From Proteles cristata cristata (Eukaryota > Chordata > Mammalia > Carnivora > Hyaenidae), in NCBI GenBank assembly GCA_017311185.1, contig JAESUZ010000446.1, forward strand, positions 124,001 to 188,000: 64,000 nt of DNA, written 5' to 3'. The notes under the pieces are model-generated. The model saw nothing but the letters and a program-made list of their open reading frames with translations, did no database searches and had not been told where the DNA came from. This document shows, piece by piece, positions 28,385-41,330 of this stretch. Numbering within the stretch: the stretch's first letter is position 1; each line of letters opens with the position of its first letter. The translations under genes were made by a program, and so were the position numbers.

Positions 28385-28830
28385 AGAAGAACTAAGTAAA
28401 TGGAGAGACATTCTATGTTCATTAATAGGAATATAATATTGTCATGATGTCAGTTCTTTCCAACTTGACCTATAGGCTTAGTGAAATCCCCATCAAAATC
28501 CCATTGACTTATTTTGTGGACATCTATAAACGAAATTCACTTTAGAATTTAAGTGTAAATGTTATTACACAGAGGCAAAAGACCCAGAATAATTGTTTTT
28601 GAAGAACAAAGTTGAAGGTCAGACGGTACCGATCTGCAAGACTTCCTACAAAGCTACAGTCATCAAGACGGTGTGGTGTTGGCAGAAGAATAGACAGATC
28701 GAATGGAGCAGATTGGAGTCTAGAAACAGACCCTCACAGATACAGTCAACTGATCTTTGAAAAAGAAGCAAAAGCAATCGTACAGTGGAGCAAAGGTGGC
28801 CTCTTCAAGAAATGGTGCCAGAGATCTGTA
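28385..28830 (+). repeat. L1 ORF2 fragment
   Basis: Contains decayed ORF2 C-terminal wording: GAAATCCCCATCAAAATCCC, then TACAAAGCTACAGTCATCAA, then CAACTGATCTTTGA. Frames are interrupted, both ends are truncated, and no 3' UTR or poly(A) is visible. Confidence 0.8.
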
Positions 28831-29515
28831 TGAGTAACTCCAGCATCCTTAAGTTTCATTACGTCTTATAGAAAAAATTCGCGTGACGTCAAAAAGCAAA
28901 CAAGAGCAGATCCTTCTCAGAGAAAGGACTCCTCCGAAAAGAGGAAAGCAGGGAGCCAAGTCTCCTCCGGCACTGTCCTATCCATGAGCGGAGAGAAAAC
29001 ACATAGCAGGGCAATGAAGAGTGACAGGGGGTTGTGACCCCCACACACCAGACAGGCCCTCTCTTTACGCTGGGTAAATACATTAACTGATAAACACGAA
29101 TCTTTTGGTGAGTCAGAATTGACGTTGTGAGGGTTTGGGGCATAGGGTGCTCCGATCTGCCCTGGACGTAGACTCGGTCAGCAGTTCCTGGAATAGCATC
29201 CATGGGGTAGAAATTCTTGCCTCTGTGCTGTCGCTGACTGGCTGTGTGATCAGTAAATCCCGCCATCCCGGGGCCCCAGTCTCGACCTCTGACAAACAAG
29301 AAGTACTGACTAAATTCCCCTCCAGTAGCCTCAACACTCGCTGATTTTCACCATCCATTTAGTTTTTTCCCTTGGGGAAAAAGGTGACATTAATAAACTA
29401 GTAAGTACGTTATAAGATCCGTGTGGTGCTTCCCAGATGATAAAAGGCATATAAGAGGATGCGATGCTCGCAAAATTCTTAAGTCTTTGAAACAATGCAT
29501 AGTTGAAGTAAAATG

Positions 29516-29742
29516 AGGGACACCTGGGTGGCCCGGTCGGGGAAGCTCCGGACTTTGGCTCAGGTCATGATCTTGCCTGCAGTTCGTGAGTTCAAGCCCT
29601 GTGTCGGGCTCTGTGCTGACAGCTTGGAGCCTGCTTTGGATTCTGTGCCTCCCTCTCTCTCTGCCCCTCCCCGACGTGTGCGTGTTTGTGTGTGTGTGTG
29701 TGCACTCACACACTCTCTCAAAAATAAACATTAAAAATTTTT
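29516..29742 (+). repeat. Feliform tRNA-Lys SINE with internal GT repeat
   Basis: Head GGGACACCTGGGTGGCCCGG, B-box-like GAGTTCAAGCCCTGTG, then a (GT)n tract and CACTCACACACTCTCTC before the tail TCAAAAATAAACATTAAAA. Confidence 0.9.
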
Positions 29743-30809
29743 TACAAAGGGATGGAGATGAGCCTTCCTTTGGAACCCTCCTTAAAGGAGGGGAAGTGTT
29801 ATGGCCCACCAGGCACCCCAAGGAAGGCCCTACACTAGTGGTCAGATGGCCGCCTCCCATTTGAGTAGTCTCCTGGTTATGCTCCTCGAGTGTGGCGATT
29901 GGACGGAAGCAGATACCTCTGTGTCACAAGGGTCCTGACTATTTAACACTTAACTCCCGCCAAGGACTGATGAGCCTTGTCCTTCTGTCGGGACAGAATC
30001 TGCCTTAGCACTGTTTTGAGTAGACATCAATGGCAAGAGAATAACTTTGGTCTATTTTGTTTCTGAATCATGCGTATTATTCTCCTAGAACGCAAGCAGC
30101 CCTGCTTAAGGAAGAACACTTCTGACTTTAGACAGAATAAAAGAAAGTAGAGCCTGACAACTTGTCGAGTTCCTGTCCCCAGTTCAATCACTGAGCGTTT
30201 TCACTTTGCCTACGTAGGAGGCAAAAACATAGCATTTTGTCACGTAGCTCCATGGAAAAGTGAAATTTATAAAAGGAAGGTTGCCTTGCTGAGCTCGTTC
30301 CCTGCAGGACGAAACCCATTAAGGTTCTGGTAAGCTCCATGGCCGTCCACTCAAACAGACCGATTGTTAAATGAATGTTCCAGCAAGGGTTTGTGTTTGT
30401 ACTCTTCATGGTCTTTAGAGTGTGAGTCCTCTGAGCGTCCTTCCATCGCCCAGTGATTTTATTAGTGAAACAATAAAACACGGAGCATTTTTCCTGACAT
30501 ATTCTGTCAGGAAAGTGAGTTTAGTTGGGGTTTGACTGTCCAATGACATTGCGGCCACTGGAAGAAGCGACTGATGGAATAGTCCTGAAGGATCTCTGGC
30601 TGACAAGAAAGTACTTGCTATCCCATTCAATGACATTTATTTATTAACTTTCCCGATTATAAATATAACTACGGCATAGAGGCTGTTTGTATGCCAGACC
30701 ACAGAGACGAGAGAGTCAGTTATGTATTGCTTTGCTGTGATTTTCTGACAACTGAGCACAAGAATCAATGCTGATATTCTGTAGATAGATGGGTATTCAA
30801 AACTCCGTA

Positions 30810-30832
30810 GTTGTGTGTGTGTGTGTGTGTGG
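30810..30832. repeat. Short (GT)n repeat
   Basis: Eleven or so GT units in single-copy intron DNA. Confidence 0.9.
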
Positions 30833-31765
30833 CTTTAAAAAATGGTATGATTATATTCTTGTAAGATCACTTAAATAATATATATCAAATACTTTTAAAA
30901 AATTCGCAACAGCCTAGCATTTTTGCAAAGAATTCTGTAGGTGTGTGTACAAAGTCCTGGATTTTCCGTTTCCACAAATATTTCATTAAGTGGCTGACGG
31001 AACATTGAACTTGGCTCTCCTATGTTCTTACAAAAATATAAGATCACTTTAGGGACACTCCAATAGCTAAGTACTTTTGTATTCATTTATTTGTGAAATA
31101 TCTATGTAAAATTTATCTGTAAAAGTAATTTATGCTGGTAAAAAAGAAGGAAAGGAAGTAAACCTTGCATATAAGATTAAAAAGATCTAAGTGTTTTGCT
31201 AATCCAAGAACTAGAAAAGGTCCTTTTTTTAGATAATATTTTCTGTGCTCATTTCAGTGGTATTTGAGGCCCGATCCTTTTGATAATTCTGGTCTACATG
31301 TAAGACCTTGCCTTTGAACTTCGCCCTTCGTGACTCCCATCATTTTTACCTCCACTGTCGATGTGCTGAGGCTTAACTAGTATCAGAAGTAGGGGCCGGG
31401 TCCCTTTCAGAGTGTGAAACTGCCTCGGAAGTTTTTATTTCTACTTATCGTTGCCCTAAAGCAAGGTTTTCGTTGAGAATCACAGCCCGTGAGAACTGCC
31501 TTTCTGGCATCCTGAGCTCTGTGGCCAGGCGGAAATGGAGGCGCTTCCTGTCTGGAAGGGCACAGGGTCGGGGCGGGGCTGCCCAGGCCGGGTGCTCAGA
31601 ACGAGGCAGGCACAGAGCTTGCATCCGGTGGGCACGTGTGTGGGGCACACGGGATGCTGGGCTCAGCGCTATATTGATACACCCTCTGTCAGTTTGGTCA
31701 CACAACACTCAATATCTTAGGTGTGCCTGCAGTTTTGAAGACTGCGCAATTCTCAAATCTGGAAT

Positions 31766-31804
31766 CCTGTATTGCTTTCTCCTGTATTGCTTTCTCCTGT
31801 ATTG
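31766..31804 (+). repeat. 15-bp tandem repeat, 2.6 copies
   Basis: CCTGTATTGCTTTCT is repeated twice exactly, followed by CCTGTATTG. A local duplication. Confidence 0.95.
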
Positions 31805-32239
31805 AGCTATAAATTCAAACGTCCTGAACAACAGGCTTCTATCCTTTTTCATTAAAGACACGTCCTCACAAAAACCCAAGAGCGAATCGCATGTGTCCAT
31901 TTTGTCTCTAAATCGTAGTGGGACAGGAGGGGGAAAGAAACTGCTCTCTGCAGACCCGCAAAGCCATTCATGAGGGGTTGTTTGCATTTCTACTCTAAAC
32001 TCTAATTAGTAGAATTCACTGCCTTTAATAGACCTATTAGTACGTTTCAGAAATAATGCGCCTGAATTCCTAGAGGTTTGTACCTTGCCACAGGAGCTCA
32101 GCTCAGTTGGTATTTGCCGGCTTAATTGTCCTGCAGGGCCTTTGGCATTAACACATTATTTTCTTTCATAACAAAGTATAAACAGGACTCCAGTTCATGC
32201 ATTTTAAAATTGTTTTCTCGGAGATGCTAAGGTCTCTAC

Positions 32240-32505
32240 TGAGATGCAGTATAGCAGTTAGGCCTGCGGGTGTCGCCACTGAACGGCCTGAATCGGAATT
32301 CTAGCTTCCCTGCTTAGCAGGTGTCTGACCTCTTGATGGGATGCTTAGGAGTCCCTCAGTTTCTTTATCTGTAAAATGGGATAATAACACTATCTACTTA
32401 ATAGGGTTGCTATAAAGATTAAATGAGCTAAAACACGTGTCTACAACCTGGATTGGCACACAGTGAATGCTCTATAAATGTCAACTGTTGGTACATTTAC
32501 AACTA
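32240..32505 (+). repeat. MIR
   Basis: The blocks GCAGTATAGCAGTTAGGC, TTTCTTTATCTGTAAAATGG, GGGTTGCTATAAAGATTAAA and GTGAATGCTCTATAAATGTC appear in MIR order. Well preserved and near full length. Confidence 0.88.
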
Positions 32506-32885
32506 TAATTATGGTATATGTATGATATATGTGAAGATCCTGTGGAGACCTACAGTCACAAGTACAAAATAATCTCAGGAATGGACTGAGTTTTAACATA
32601 AAAGGCAAGTTTTAAGGAATATACGGTTTCGATGTAGAAATGGCCTACTTTGCCGAAGGTTTTAGTTACTCAATTATTAATGCTAGATTTAGTTAAACTA
32701 AATTATTTCATTACTAAATTAGTTACGAAAAGAAGATACAAAAAGAAGATAAAAGGTAATACTCAAGAGCCCTGCTTCTGCGTGCCTTTGAATGACAGAA
32801 CTCGGAATGACTCTTCAAGTATGTTTTGGTGTGATGTTATAATTCAGGAACATATTAACATGACTTAATTATAAATAAGTCAAAG

Positions 32886-33183
32886 GCCTACATCATGATT
32901 TCACTCATGTGGAATTTAAGAAACAAAACAGGTGAACATAAGGGAAGGGAAGGAAAAATAAGATAAAAACAGAGGGGGGAGGCAAACCATAAGAGACTCT
33001 TAACTACAGAGAACAAATTCTGAGGGTTGCTGGAGGGGAGGTGGGTGGGGGGCTGGGCACTCAGGAGGGCGCTTGTTGGGACGAGCATTGGGCGTTGTAT
33101 GTAAGTGATGAGTCACTAGGTTCTCCTCCTGAAACCAGTACTACACTGTGTGTTAACTAACTTGAATTTAAATAAAAAGATGA
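32886..33183 (+). repeat. Carnivore L1 3' end
   Basis: Contains TGATTTCACTCATGTGGAAT, GAGACTCTTAACTACAGAG, TTGGGACGAGCATTGGGCGT and TTGAATTTAAATAAAAAGA, the final few hundred bases of a carnivore L1. 5' truncated. Confidence 0.85.
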
Positions 33184-33660
33184 AATAGCTTCTTAATTTT
33201 TATACTGATTGCATGTTGAAGGAAGATTTTGGATATCTTACAAAAAATTATAAGGGAGTGAGTTTTCTATTGCCTTATATTAATATGCTGTAGATTCTCA
33301 GGGTTTCCCCAGGAAGCTTGTTGTTCTTGCTCTGACTTAAGCTACTGAAGAATGAATTCCCCCAAGTATAAGGAATGGCTGAGGCCTTGCTCTCTGGCCA
33401 ATATATCCATTCCAGAGAGGTCTGGGGTAAGTCCACATCACTGGGAGATCAAAAGGAGTATTGCTATTTGTAGCGCTGGCGTGGAAATTTAGATTAAGCA
33501 TCTGATGTAAAGCAAGACGCCACCTTACGTAGCTCACCTAAGCTGAAAACGGCAGGTGAAACACTCTGATGAAGGTAGGGCCAGGCACAGGGCAGGACTG
33601 TCTTCTGATTAAATACTTTTACCATCACTTCTAATGAAAACAATACTAATAGAGTAATTT

Positions 33661-33877
33661 TTTTTTTTAATTTTTTGCTTTATTTTTGAGAGAGAGATAG
33701 AGACAGCATGATCAGGTGAGGGTCAGAGAGACCCTCCAGACAGAATCCAAAGACAGGCTCCAGGCTCTGAGCTAGCTGTCAGACCGAGCCTGACACGGGG
33801 CTCGAACCCACAAACTGTGAGATCATGACCTGAGCTGAAGTCAGACACTTAACTGGCTGAGCCACCCAGGTGCCCCA
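33661..33877 (-). repeat. Feliform tRNA-Lys SINE
   Basis: Antisense copy ending GAGCCACCCAGGTGCCCC. It is flanked by AGAGTAATT at 33651 and again at 33878. Confidence 0.92.
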
Positions 33878-34139
33878 AGAGTAATTCTTTCAAAGCAGAC
33901 TCAAAATAACTGGAAAGACCTAAAAAGGGAAGCATCATGAAATTAAAAATGTCTATTCACAATAGGAAAGAGAGGATTCTAAAATTACAGTGACAGATTT
34001 CATAAAGCCAGTTATGTAACCCCACGAGGCTGCTTGCACACGCAAATGTCATGTAGAGAAATGAAGAGTTCTAGAACTGTCAACACATGTCCTTTTAAAA
34101 ATATTATGTTTTCAATATTGAGATTTTGTGAATATCTTT

Positions 34140-34232
34140 TTTTTTTTTTTTTTTTGAGAGAGAGAGCACGAGTGGGGGGGCGGGTAGAGAGGGAGTCCCA
34201 AGCAGGCTCCAGCTGAGCTGCCCAGAGGCCCC
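34140..34232 (-). repeat. Internally deleted feliform SINE
   Basis: T-run, GAGAGAGAGAGCACGAG, CAAGCAGGCTCCAGC, then an abrupt jump to GAGCTGCCCAGAGGCCCC. The middle third of the element is missing. Confidence 0.75.
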
Positions 34233-34362
34233 TGTGAATGAATGTTCTAGAATTCATGAGGGGGGAATTGCAAAGGTAGGCTCAAAAGTTATGATAATAT
34301 AATGTGCCTTCTACACTGCCTTCTTCTTAAGAATGATCGTAATTCCTTTTCCAAAAAATGTT

Positions 34363-34618
34363 TAAGTTTTTAAATTTTTATTTGAGAGAGTGAGAGAGTG
34401 CAAGCAGGGGAGAGGGGCAGAGGGACAGAGGGATGGGGAGTGGGAGGGAGGGAGGGAGAGGGAGAGAGAGAGAGAGAGAGAGGGAGGGAGGGAGGGACCC
34501 AAGCAGGCTCCATACTCAGCATGGAGTCTGATATGGGGCTCGATCCCACAACCCTGGGATCGTGACCTGAGCCAAAACTAAGAGTTGGTCACTCAACCAA
34601 CTGAGCCACCAGGTGCCA
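34363..34618 (-). repeat. Feliform tRNA-Lys SINE with expanded GA tract
   Basis: Antisense copy with about 80 bases of GGGA/GA repeat in place of the usual short stretch, then CAAGCAGGCTCCATACTC and GAGCCACCAGGTGCC. Confidence 0.9.
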
Positions 34619-36579
34619 TGGATTAAAAATCGTTTTTACTAAGAGAATGAAGATAAAGGGCCTGGGACATTATTTAGTGATGATCACAGTTCAATATAGT
34701 CAAACACTGAATAAATAAGAGAACAGTTCCAAATGTGCACATGTATTTGGATGAATGTGGACTTTATGGCATTAAAGACATTCATAATCTTATCAAAGCA
34801 ATAGCAATTTTGGGGGAAAAAACTTGGAAAATATGAAAATACCATGCAAATGAGATTAGGAATATAGACTTCATCTCTGGAAAAAGGAGGAAAAATCCTA
34901 GCTTTCTTTCCTCCAACGGCTAGTAAGTTAATGTCATAAATCATATTCAGAGAAGACCTGCAAGGTCTGAAGAAATAAGACTGGAATACTTATTGCAAAG
35001 TGTACCAGCACCTCTTTCAGAGTCTCCTAGGTGAGGCATATTTAATAAATGCTGTTATATCCAATATTATAGGCTAACAGCACAGAAACCGGAGCAGGAT
35101 CTGCCCTAATAGAGCCAGCGGAAAGAGTGGGTGGTGCCCCTGGAGAATAAAGAAGGGCTCGTCCAAACTAAAATGAAATAATAAACCTCTTTAGCTCTGT
35201 GCCTGGGATAGTGTAAGAGCTGATTACCTATTAACCCTTCTTATGAAAAGCATTAATCTGTCTTCTAGTCAGAGCAAGGATGGCCCCAATACCTGCAAGG
35301 TCTGGATCAAGAGTGCTAATAGACGCAACGCCATGTGTATAAACATTTAAATGTTACAAGTCAACTGTGCCAACAATGCATTAAATATATTCTATGTTCC
35401 TGTATCTTCCTAGGTACAGAGTGCTAGAGAGAGAGTGCTAGAGAGTTCCCCCTCTGTTGCTTGGTTCTAAGGTTTAGATCATTCAAGGGATAATTCTCTA
35501 ATAAAATGAGTTGTGAGTTGGATTTGGGGTTTAGGCACCTTGAAATCTCAATGTTTCTAATAATTTTGGCTAGAGGGTATGGTTTAGAAAAGAGCACTGA
35601 CATGTGATCAGCTAGGCTGATCTTAGGATCTCCATTTCTTTAGCTGCAAAATGAGGGAAGCCGTTGAACCCCAAAAGCTCAACAACTCCTACGCTTAAAC
35701 TTCTAAAAATCGATCTATAATTAACATACAGTATTAGTTTCAGGTGTGCAACATAGCGATCAGCACTTGTACACATTGTGAAATGGTCACCTAAAGGTAA
35801 TCCCCCTCTGTCACTTTATAAAGTTAATAAGCCATCATAGGCTGCATTCTCCGTGCTGTACACTACCTTCCTATGACTTATTTTATAGCTAGAACTCTGT
35901 GGTTCTTAATCTCCATTGCCCATTTCACCCCACTAATCCCCCTCCCCTCTAATCCATTCTCTGTATCCACGAGTCTGGGTTTTGTGCTGTTTGTTTTGCT
36001 TTTTAGACCCCACCTAAAAGTGAAATCATGTGGTCTTTGTCTTTCTCTGATCTATTTTACTTGGCATAATACACTCAAGGTCCGTACATGTTGTAAATGT
36101 CAAGATTTCATTCTTTTTTCTTTATAGCTAAGTAGTATTTCATTACACAAAGACACACCCCACACATACACATCTTCTTTACCCACTCTGGCATTGATGG
36201 TCACTTAGGCTGTTTCCATATCTTGACTATTATAAACCATGCTGCAATAAACACAGGGTGCATATATCTTTTCAAGTGAATGTTTTCATTTTCTTTGGAT
36301 AAATAGCCAGCAGTGACTGGATCATATGCCAGTTCTATTTTGATATTTGTGAGGAGCCACCATACTGTTTGCCATAATGGCTGCACCACTTACATCCCCA
36401 CCAACAGTGCACAAGGGTTCCCCTTTCTCCACATCCTCGCCAAGTCTTATTTCTTGACTTTTTGATTTTAGCTATTCTGACAGGTGTGAGGTTATATCTC
36501 ACTGTAGTTTTGATTTGCATTTCTCTGATGATGAGTGATATTGAGCATCTTTTCATGGGTTTGTTGGCCATCTGTATTT

Positions 36580-36599
36580 TTAATGTTTGCTTTTATTTA

Positions 36600-36640
<41 letters not shown>

Positions 36641-36807
36641 AGTACTCAAGGAGGGAAGGGCAGAGAGGGAGAGAGAGAAAATCCCAAGCAGTCTCAATGC
36701 TGCCAGTGCAGAGCCGGATGCAGGGCTCAAACCTATGAACTGCGAGATCATGACCTGAGCCAAAACCAAGAGTCAGATGCTTAGCCAACAGAGCGACACA
36801 GGCACCT
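36580..36807 (-). repeat. Feliform tRNA-Lys SINE inside L1
   Basis: Antisense copy with about 16 pure GA units. It is flanked by CATCTGTATTT at 36569-36579 and 36808-36818, which is L1 sequence. Confidence 0.93.
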
Positions 36808-38559
36808 CATCTGTATTTCTGAATTGGAGAAATGTCTTTTCAGGTCTTTTGCCCATTTTTTTAAATCAGGTTATTTGTTGTTTTTTTGGATATTGAGTTC
36901 TATCAGTTCTTTAAATATTTTGGATGGAAATCCTTTACCAGTTATCATTTGTAAACCTCTTCTACCCTCAGTAGAACCCCTCACTAGGTTGCCTTCTCTT
37001 TTTGTTCATGGTTTCCTTTCTGTGCAAAAGGTCTTTAGTCTGATGGAGTCTCATTTATCTTTGTGCTTGTTGACTTGTCTGAGGAGACAGATCCAAAAAA
37101 ATACCACTCAGACTCATGCCCAAGGGCTTACTGCCTGCATTTTCTTCTAGGAGGTGTGTAGTTTCTTAACTTATGGTTCAGTCTTTATTTTGAGCTTATT
37201 TTGTATATGGTGTAAGAAAGTGCTCCAGTTTTCTTCTTTTGCATGGAGCTGTCCAGTTTTCCCAGCACCATTTACTGGAGAAATTCTTTTCTCTAGCCTC
37301 CTTAGTCAAATATTGACTGTAAAGGCGTGGGTTTATTCCTGTATCCTTGATTTTTATTCCATTCTTTTGGTGCGTGCGCACGTGCGTGCATGTGTTTTGT
37401 GCCAATATCCTTCTGTTTTGATGACTAGGACTTTGTATGTAGCTTGAATTTAAGGAGCGTGATCACACAAGCTTTATTCTTCTTTCTCCAGAATGTTTTG
37501 GCCATTTGATTTACTTCTGTGATTTCATACACACTTCAATTTTTTGTTGTTCTAGTTCTGTGGAAAATGCCATCAGTATTTTGGTAGGGATTGCATTGAA
37601 TCTGTAGATTGCTGTGAGTAGTATGAACATTTGAACAAGATTAATTCTTTCAATCCATAAGTACTGAACACATTTCTGTTTGTGCCATCTTCTATTACTT
37701 TCATCAATGTCTTATATTATTCATAATACAGGCCTTGGTTAAACTTATTACTAGGTATTTTATTCTTATTGATGCGACTGTACATGGGATTGTCTTTAAT
37801 TTCCCTTTCTGCAACTTCATTGTTGGTGTACAGAAATGCAACAGATTTCTGTATTCATTTTGTATCCTGCAACTGTACTAATTACTTCTAATAGTTTTCT
37901 GGTGGAGCCTGGAGGGTTTTTGTATGTATACTATCCTGTTATCTGAAAACATTTTACTTCTTCTCCAATTTGAATGCCTTTACATCTTTTCCTCGTCTGA
38001 TTATTGGAACGAGGACTTCCAGTATGGGGCTAAGTAAAAGTGATGAGAGAGGACACTGTCTTTTTCCCAGTCTCAAGAGTCAAAACTTTCAACTTTTCAC
38101 TGTTGGACATGATGATAGCTGTGGGTTTGTCATACACAACCTGTATTATGCTGTGTTCCCTCTGTAACGACTTGTGTTGCATGGTTTAATCGTAAATGGA
38201 TGTTGAAAATGATCACATTCTCTTTTCATATTGAGTGATATGATTGTTTCCCTTTTGGTTATTGTTGATTAATTTGTGGATGTTAACCATCCTTGAGTCT
38301 CTGGAATAAATCCCACTTGGTCATGGTGTATGATTTTTTAAAATTTATTACTGAATTTAGTTTGCTAATATTTTGTTGAGAATTTTTGCATCAATGTTCA
38401 TCAGGGACATAGCTTCTAATTTTCTCTTTTGTGGTATCTTTGTTTTTGGTATCAGGGTAATTCTGTCCTCACCGAGTGTGTTTGGAAATGTTCCTTCCTC
38501 TTCAGTTTTTTGGAAGGGTTTGAAAAAAAAAAACGGTATTAACTCTTCTTTAAATGTTA

Positions 38560-38664
38560 ATTTAAAGAGCCCGATGCAGGGCTTAACCCCACAAACTGTG
38601 AGATAATGACCTGCGCCGAAACCAAGAGCCAGATGCTTAACTGGCTGAGGGACCCAGGCACCCC
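38560..38664 (-). repeat. Partial SINE with attached out-of-place L1 block
   Basis: Only the head half of an antisense SINE is present (GAGCCCGATGCAGGGCT to GACCCAGGCACCCCC). It is followed at 38665-38715 by about 50 bases of L1 (ATCTGTATTTCTGAATTGA, then CCTCTGCCCATTT) that also occur at 36809-36857 beside another SINE. Confidence 0.8.
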
Positions 38665-38719
38665 CATCTGTATTTCTGAATTGAAGAAAAGTCTCTTCGG
38701 GTCCTCTGCCCATTTAAAA

Positions 38720-38918
38720 AAAAATGTTTTTAGTTTTTAATTTATTTCTGAGAAAGAAAGACAGCATGAGCAGAGAGAGGGAGACACAGAATCTGAAACA
38801 GGCTCCAGGCTCTGAGCTGTCAGCACAGAGTCTGACGTGGAGCTTGAACCCACGAACTGCGAGATCATGACCTGAGCTGAAGTCAGATGCTTAACCAACT
38901 GAGCCACCCAGGCGCCCC
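38720..38918 (-). repeat. Feliform tRNA-Lys SINE inside L1
   Basis: Antisense copy from TTTCTGAGAAAGAAAGACAG to GAGCCACCCAGGCGCCCC. It is flanked by TCTGCCCATTT and TCTCCCCATTT. Confidence 0.92.
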
Positions 38919-40724
38919 CTCTCCCCATTTTTTAATCAGACTGTTCATGGACTTTAGCCATCTGATCGTGGACTTTGTTTGAATCAGTAATAAAAAACAA
39001 GATCCTATTTCATTCCTTGCAACCAGTCTGATCAGATATTTTAGTTCTTCTTGATTCAGTCTTAGAAGATGGTCTGTTTCTAGGAATTTTTCCATGTCTT
39101 CTAGGCTGCCCCATCTGTTGGCATATAGTGATTTATAGTAGTCCTATGATCCTTTGTATTTCTGTAGCATCGGTAACTTTACCTCTTTCATTTCTGATTT
39201 ATTTGGGCCTTCTTTTTCTTGAGGCAGCTGGCTAAAAGTTTATCAATTTATCTTTTCAAAGAGCTAGTTCTTAGTTTCATCGATCTTTTCTGCCTTTTCT
39301 GGTCTTTATTTCATTATTTCTGCTGTTAGCTTTACTATTTCCTTCCTTCTACCAACTCTGGGATTTGTTTGTTCTTCTTCAGGTTCCTTTAACTGTCAGG
39401 TTTTATTGTTTGAGGTTTCTCTTGCCTCTTGAGGCCATTCTGTATTGTTATCAACTTCCCACTTCGAACTGCCTTAGGGGTGTTCCACATAGTTTGAACT
39501 GTTGAGTTCCACTTTCATTATCTCCAGGTATATTAAAATTTCTTTGATTTCCTCATTGACCCACTGTTTGTTTAGAAGCATGTTAGCCTCCACATGTTTG
39601 TGGTTTTTTCCAGTTATCTTCTTGTAATTGATTTCTAGTTCCATACGATTGCGGTCAGAAAAGAAGTTTGGTAAGACTTCAGTCTTTTAAACTTATTGCA
39701 TCTTGTTTTGTGGTGTGAAACATGTGATCTATCCTAGCAAATATTCCATATGCACTTGAAAAGAACGCGTATTCCACTGTTTTGGGGTGGAACGTTCTGT
39801 TTATGTCTATTAAGTCCATCTGGTCTAATGTGTTGTCTAAGGCCAAAGATTCCTTATTCAGAAAGGCAGTGGGAGATGCCGGGATTGTACCTGACCCGGG
39901 CCTTCAGGAACACAGCAGAGGAGTGCCTTGTCTGCACGCGGGCTGGCTTTCGGCAGGTTGTGGGAGAACGCTGTGACCACTTGCAGGCTTTAGCTGGGGA
40001 GCAGGAGAGCTCCGCGACCACTTGCACGTCCTGCGCCAGGCAGGGAACGAAGGAGAGCTGCAACCTTCTGCACGCTCCCCGCCCCCTGTTCCAACAAGGT
40101 GGGGGAGAGGGTGTTCAAGTTCACCTGCCTTTGCTGACGGCCGTGTGGAGAGTGCAACCGTGGCCTCTACCGGCGCCTCCATCTCCACGGAGGGTCTCAG
40201 CGGTCCTCCACTCCGCCAGTTGATGCCCCCAAATCAGCAAATGAGTCCCCCTCATGCACAGTCTAGGCACTTTTCACAACTGCTGTTTTCCCACTGGATC
40301 TTTAGGTGAGCGAGACTGTGTGTGAACCTTCCAAGAGGGGAACCTTGGTTTCCCATAGTATTTTGGGATTCTGGCTATCAGCCCTGTTGGTTTCCCAAGC
40401 CATGGAATGTTCTGGGGGTTCTTCTCTCTGGTGTCGTTTCCAGGGACTAGAGTGTCTGATGTGGGACCCCAATCCCTTGCTCCTTTGGAAGAAGCACTTA
40501 TCTGGTGAGACCCCTCCTTATTATTGTGTTGCTGCGCCAAGGGGCGGGTTTTTGCAAGCCTGTGTCTCAAAATGGTCCTTTTATCCTTTGTATTTGTCTA
40601 GTATTCAGATCTTCAGAGGGAAATGATCCATATGTAACTGTGGGCTTGGTCTCTCCATGGGAGGACATGGATTCAAGATCTTCATACAATGCCATCTTAG
40701 ACTTCTTCCCTAACGCCTTATCTA

Positions 40725-41330
40725 TGGAGGCTGTCATTATAAGAAAAACGAGTATGGCAAATCAAATTAGTGACTATAAGCAACGAAGATACCTCCCAGT
40801 AGGTGAATGTATAAATAAGCCGTGGTCCATCCAGACAATGGAATATAATTCAGCAATGACATAAGCTGGCAAGTTGTGCATGTAAAGTTCCCATTAAACG
40901 ACAGAAGCCAATATGAAAAGTCTCCTTGCTAAATGATTCCAACTATGTGACATTTTGGAAAAGGCAAAACTATGGAGACAGTAAAGAGATCAGGGGTGGA
41001 GAGAAGAGGGGTAAGAATATGCGAGGCACAGAGGACTTTTAGGGCAGTAAAATGGCTCCAAATGATGCCATAATGGTGGATACATGTCATACGATTAGCA
41101 AAACCTATATAATGTTCAATACAAAAAGTAATCCTAATGTATAGTATGGACTTTGGTGAATATTGACTTCTCAGCTGTGACAAATGTACCACACTAAAGC
41201 ACGATTTAAGCATAGAAACTTGGGGAGGGGGGTTGGCAGGGAGGAAGGGGGAGTATCTGCTCTCCACTCAGTTTTTCTGCAAACCTGAATCTGCTCTAAA
41301 AATTAGTCTATTAATTTAAAAAAGCCAGTA
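40725..41330 (+). repeat. Old L1 3' end
   Basis: Sense L1 tail: GGTGAATGTATAAATAAGCC, GACAATGGAATATAATTCAG, GTGACAAATGTACCACACTA and CTGCTCTAAAAATTAGTCTA, in L1 3' order. It abuts the 5' end of the antisense L1, head against body. Confidence 0.8.

Larger units (their letters stand above)
35705..40722 (-). mobile_element. Second long antisense LINE-1 (decayed), with three SINE pieces
   Basis: On the minus strand the 5' start is near 40700 (GTCTAAGATGGCATTGTATG), followed by a GC-rich 5' UTR to about 39840, ORF2 pieces through 39700-36000, and a 3' end near 35705. ORF2 C-terminal wording is seen around 36571-36200 ([18 protein letters not shown], then HCWWGCKW). ORF1 is not clear, so the element is probably internally deleted. 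Many stops and shifts make it inactive. SINE sequences at 36580, 38560 and 38720 interrupt it, and a short L1 block is repeated out of order beside the second. Confidence 0.87.

Noticed and set aside
31530..31670. GC-rich, CpG-containing patch resembling a small promoter
   Set aside because: Too short for a CpG island, with no TATA, no exon and no donor nearby.
36605..36638. Long GA run that could look like an independent microsatellite
   Set aside because: It is the expanded CT-rich region of an antisense SINE.
39750..40626. Several overlapping ORFs of 94-157 codons
   Set aside because: They lie in the GC-rich 5' UTR of an antisense L1, on both strands, with no domain.
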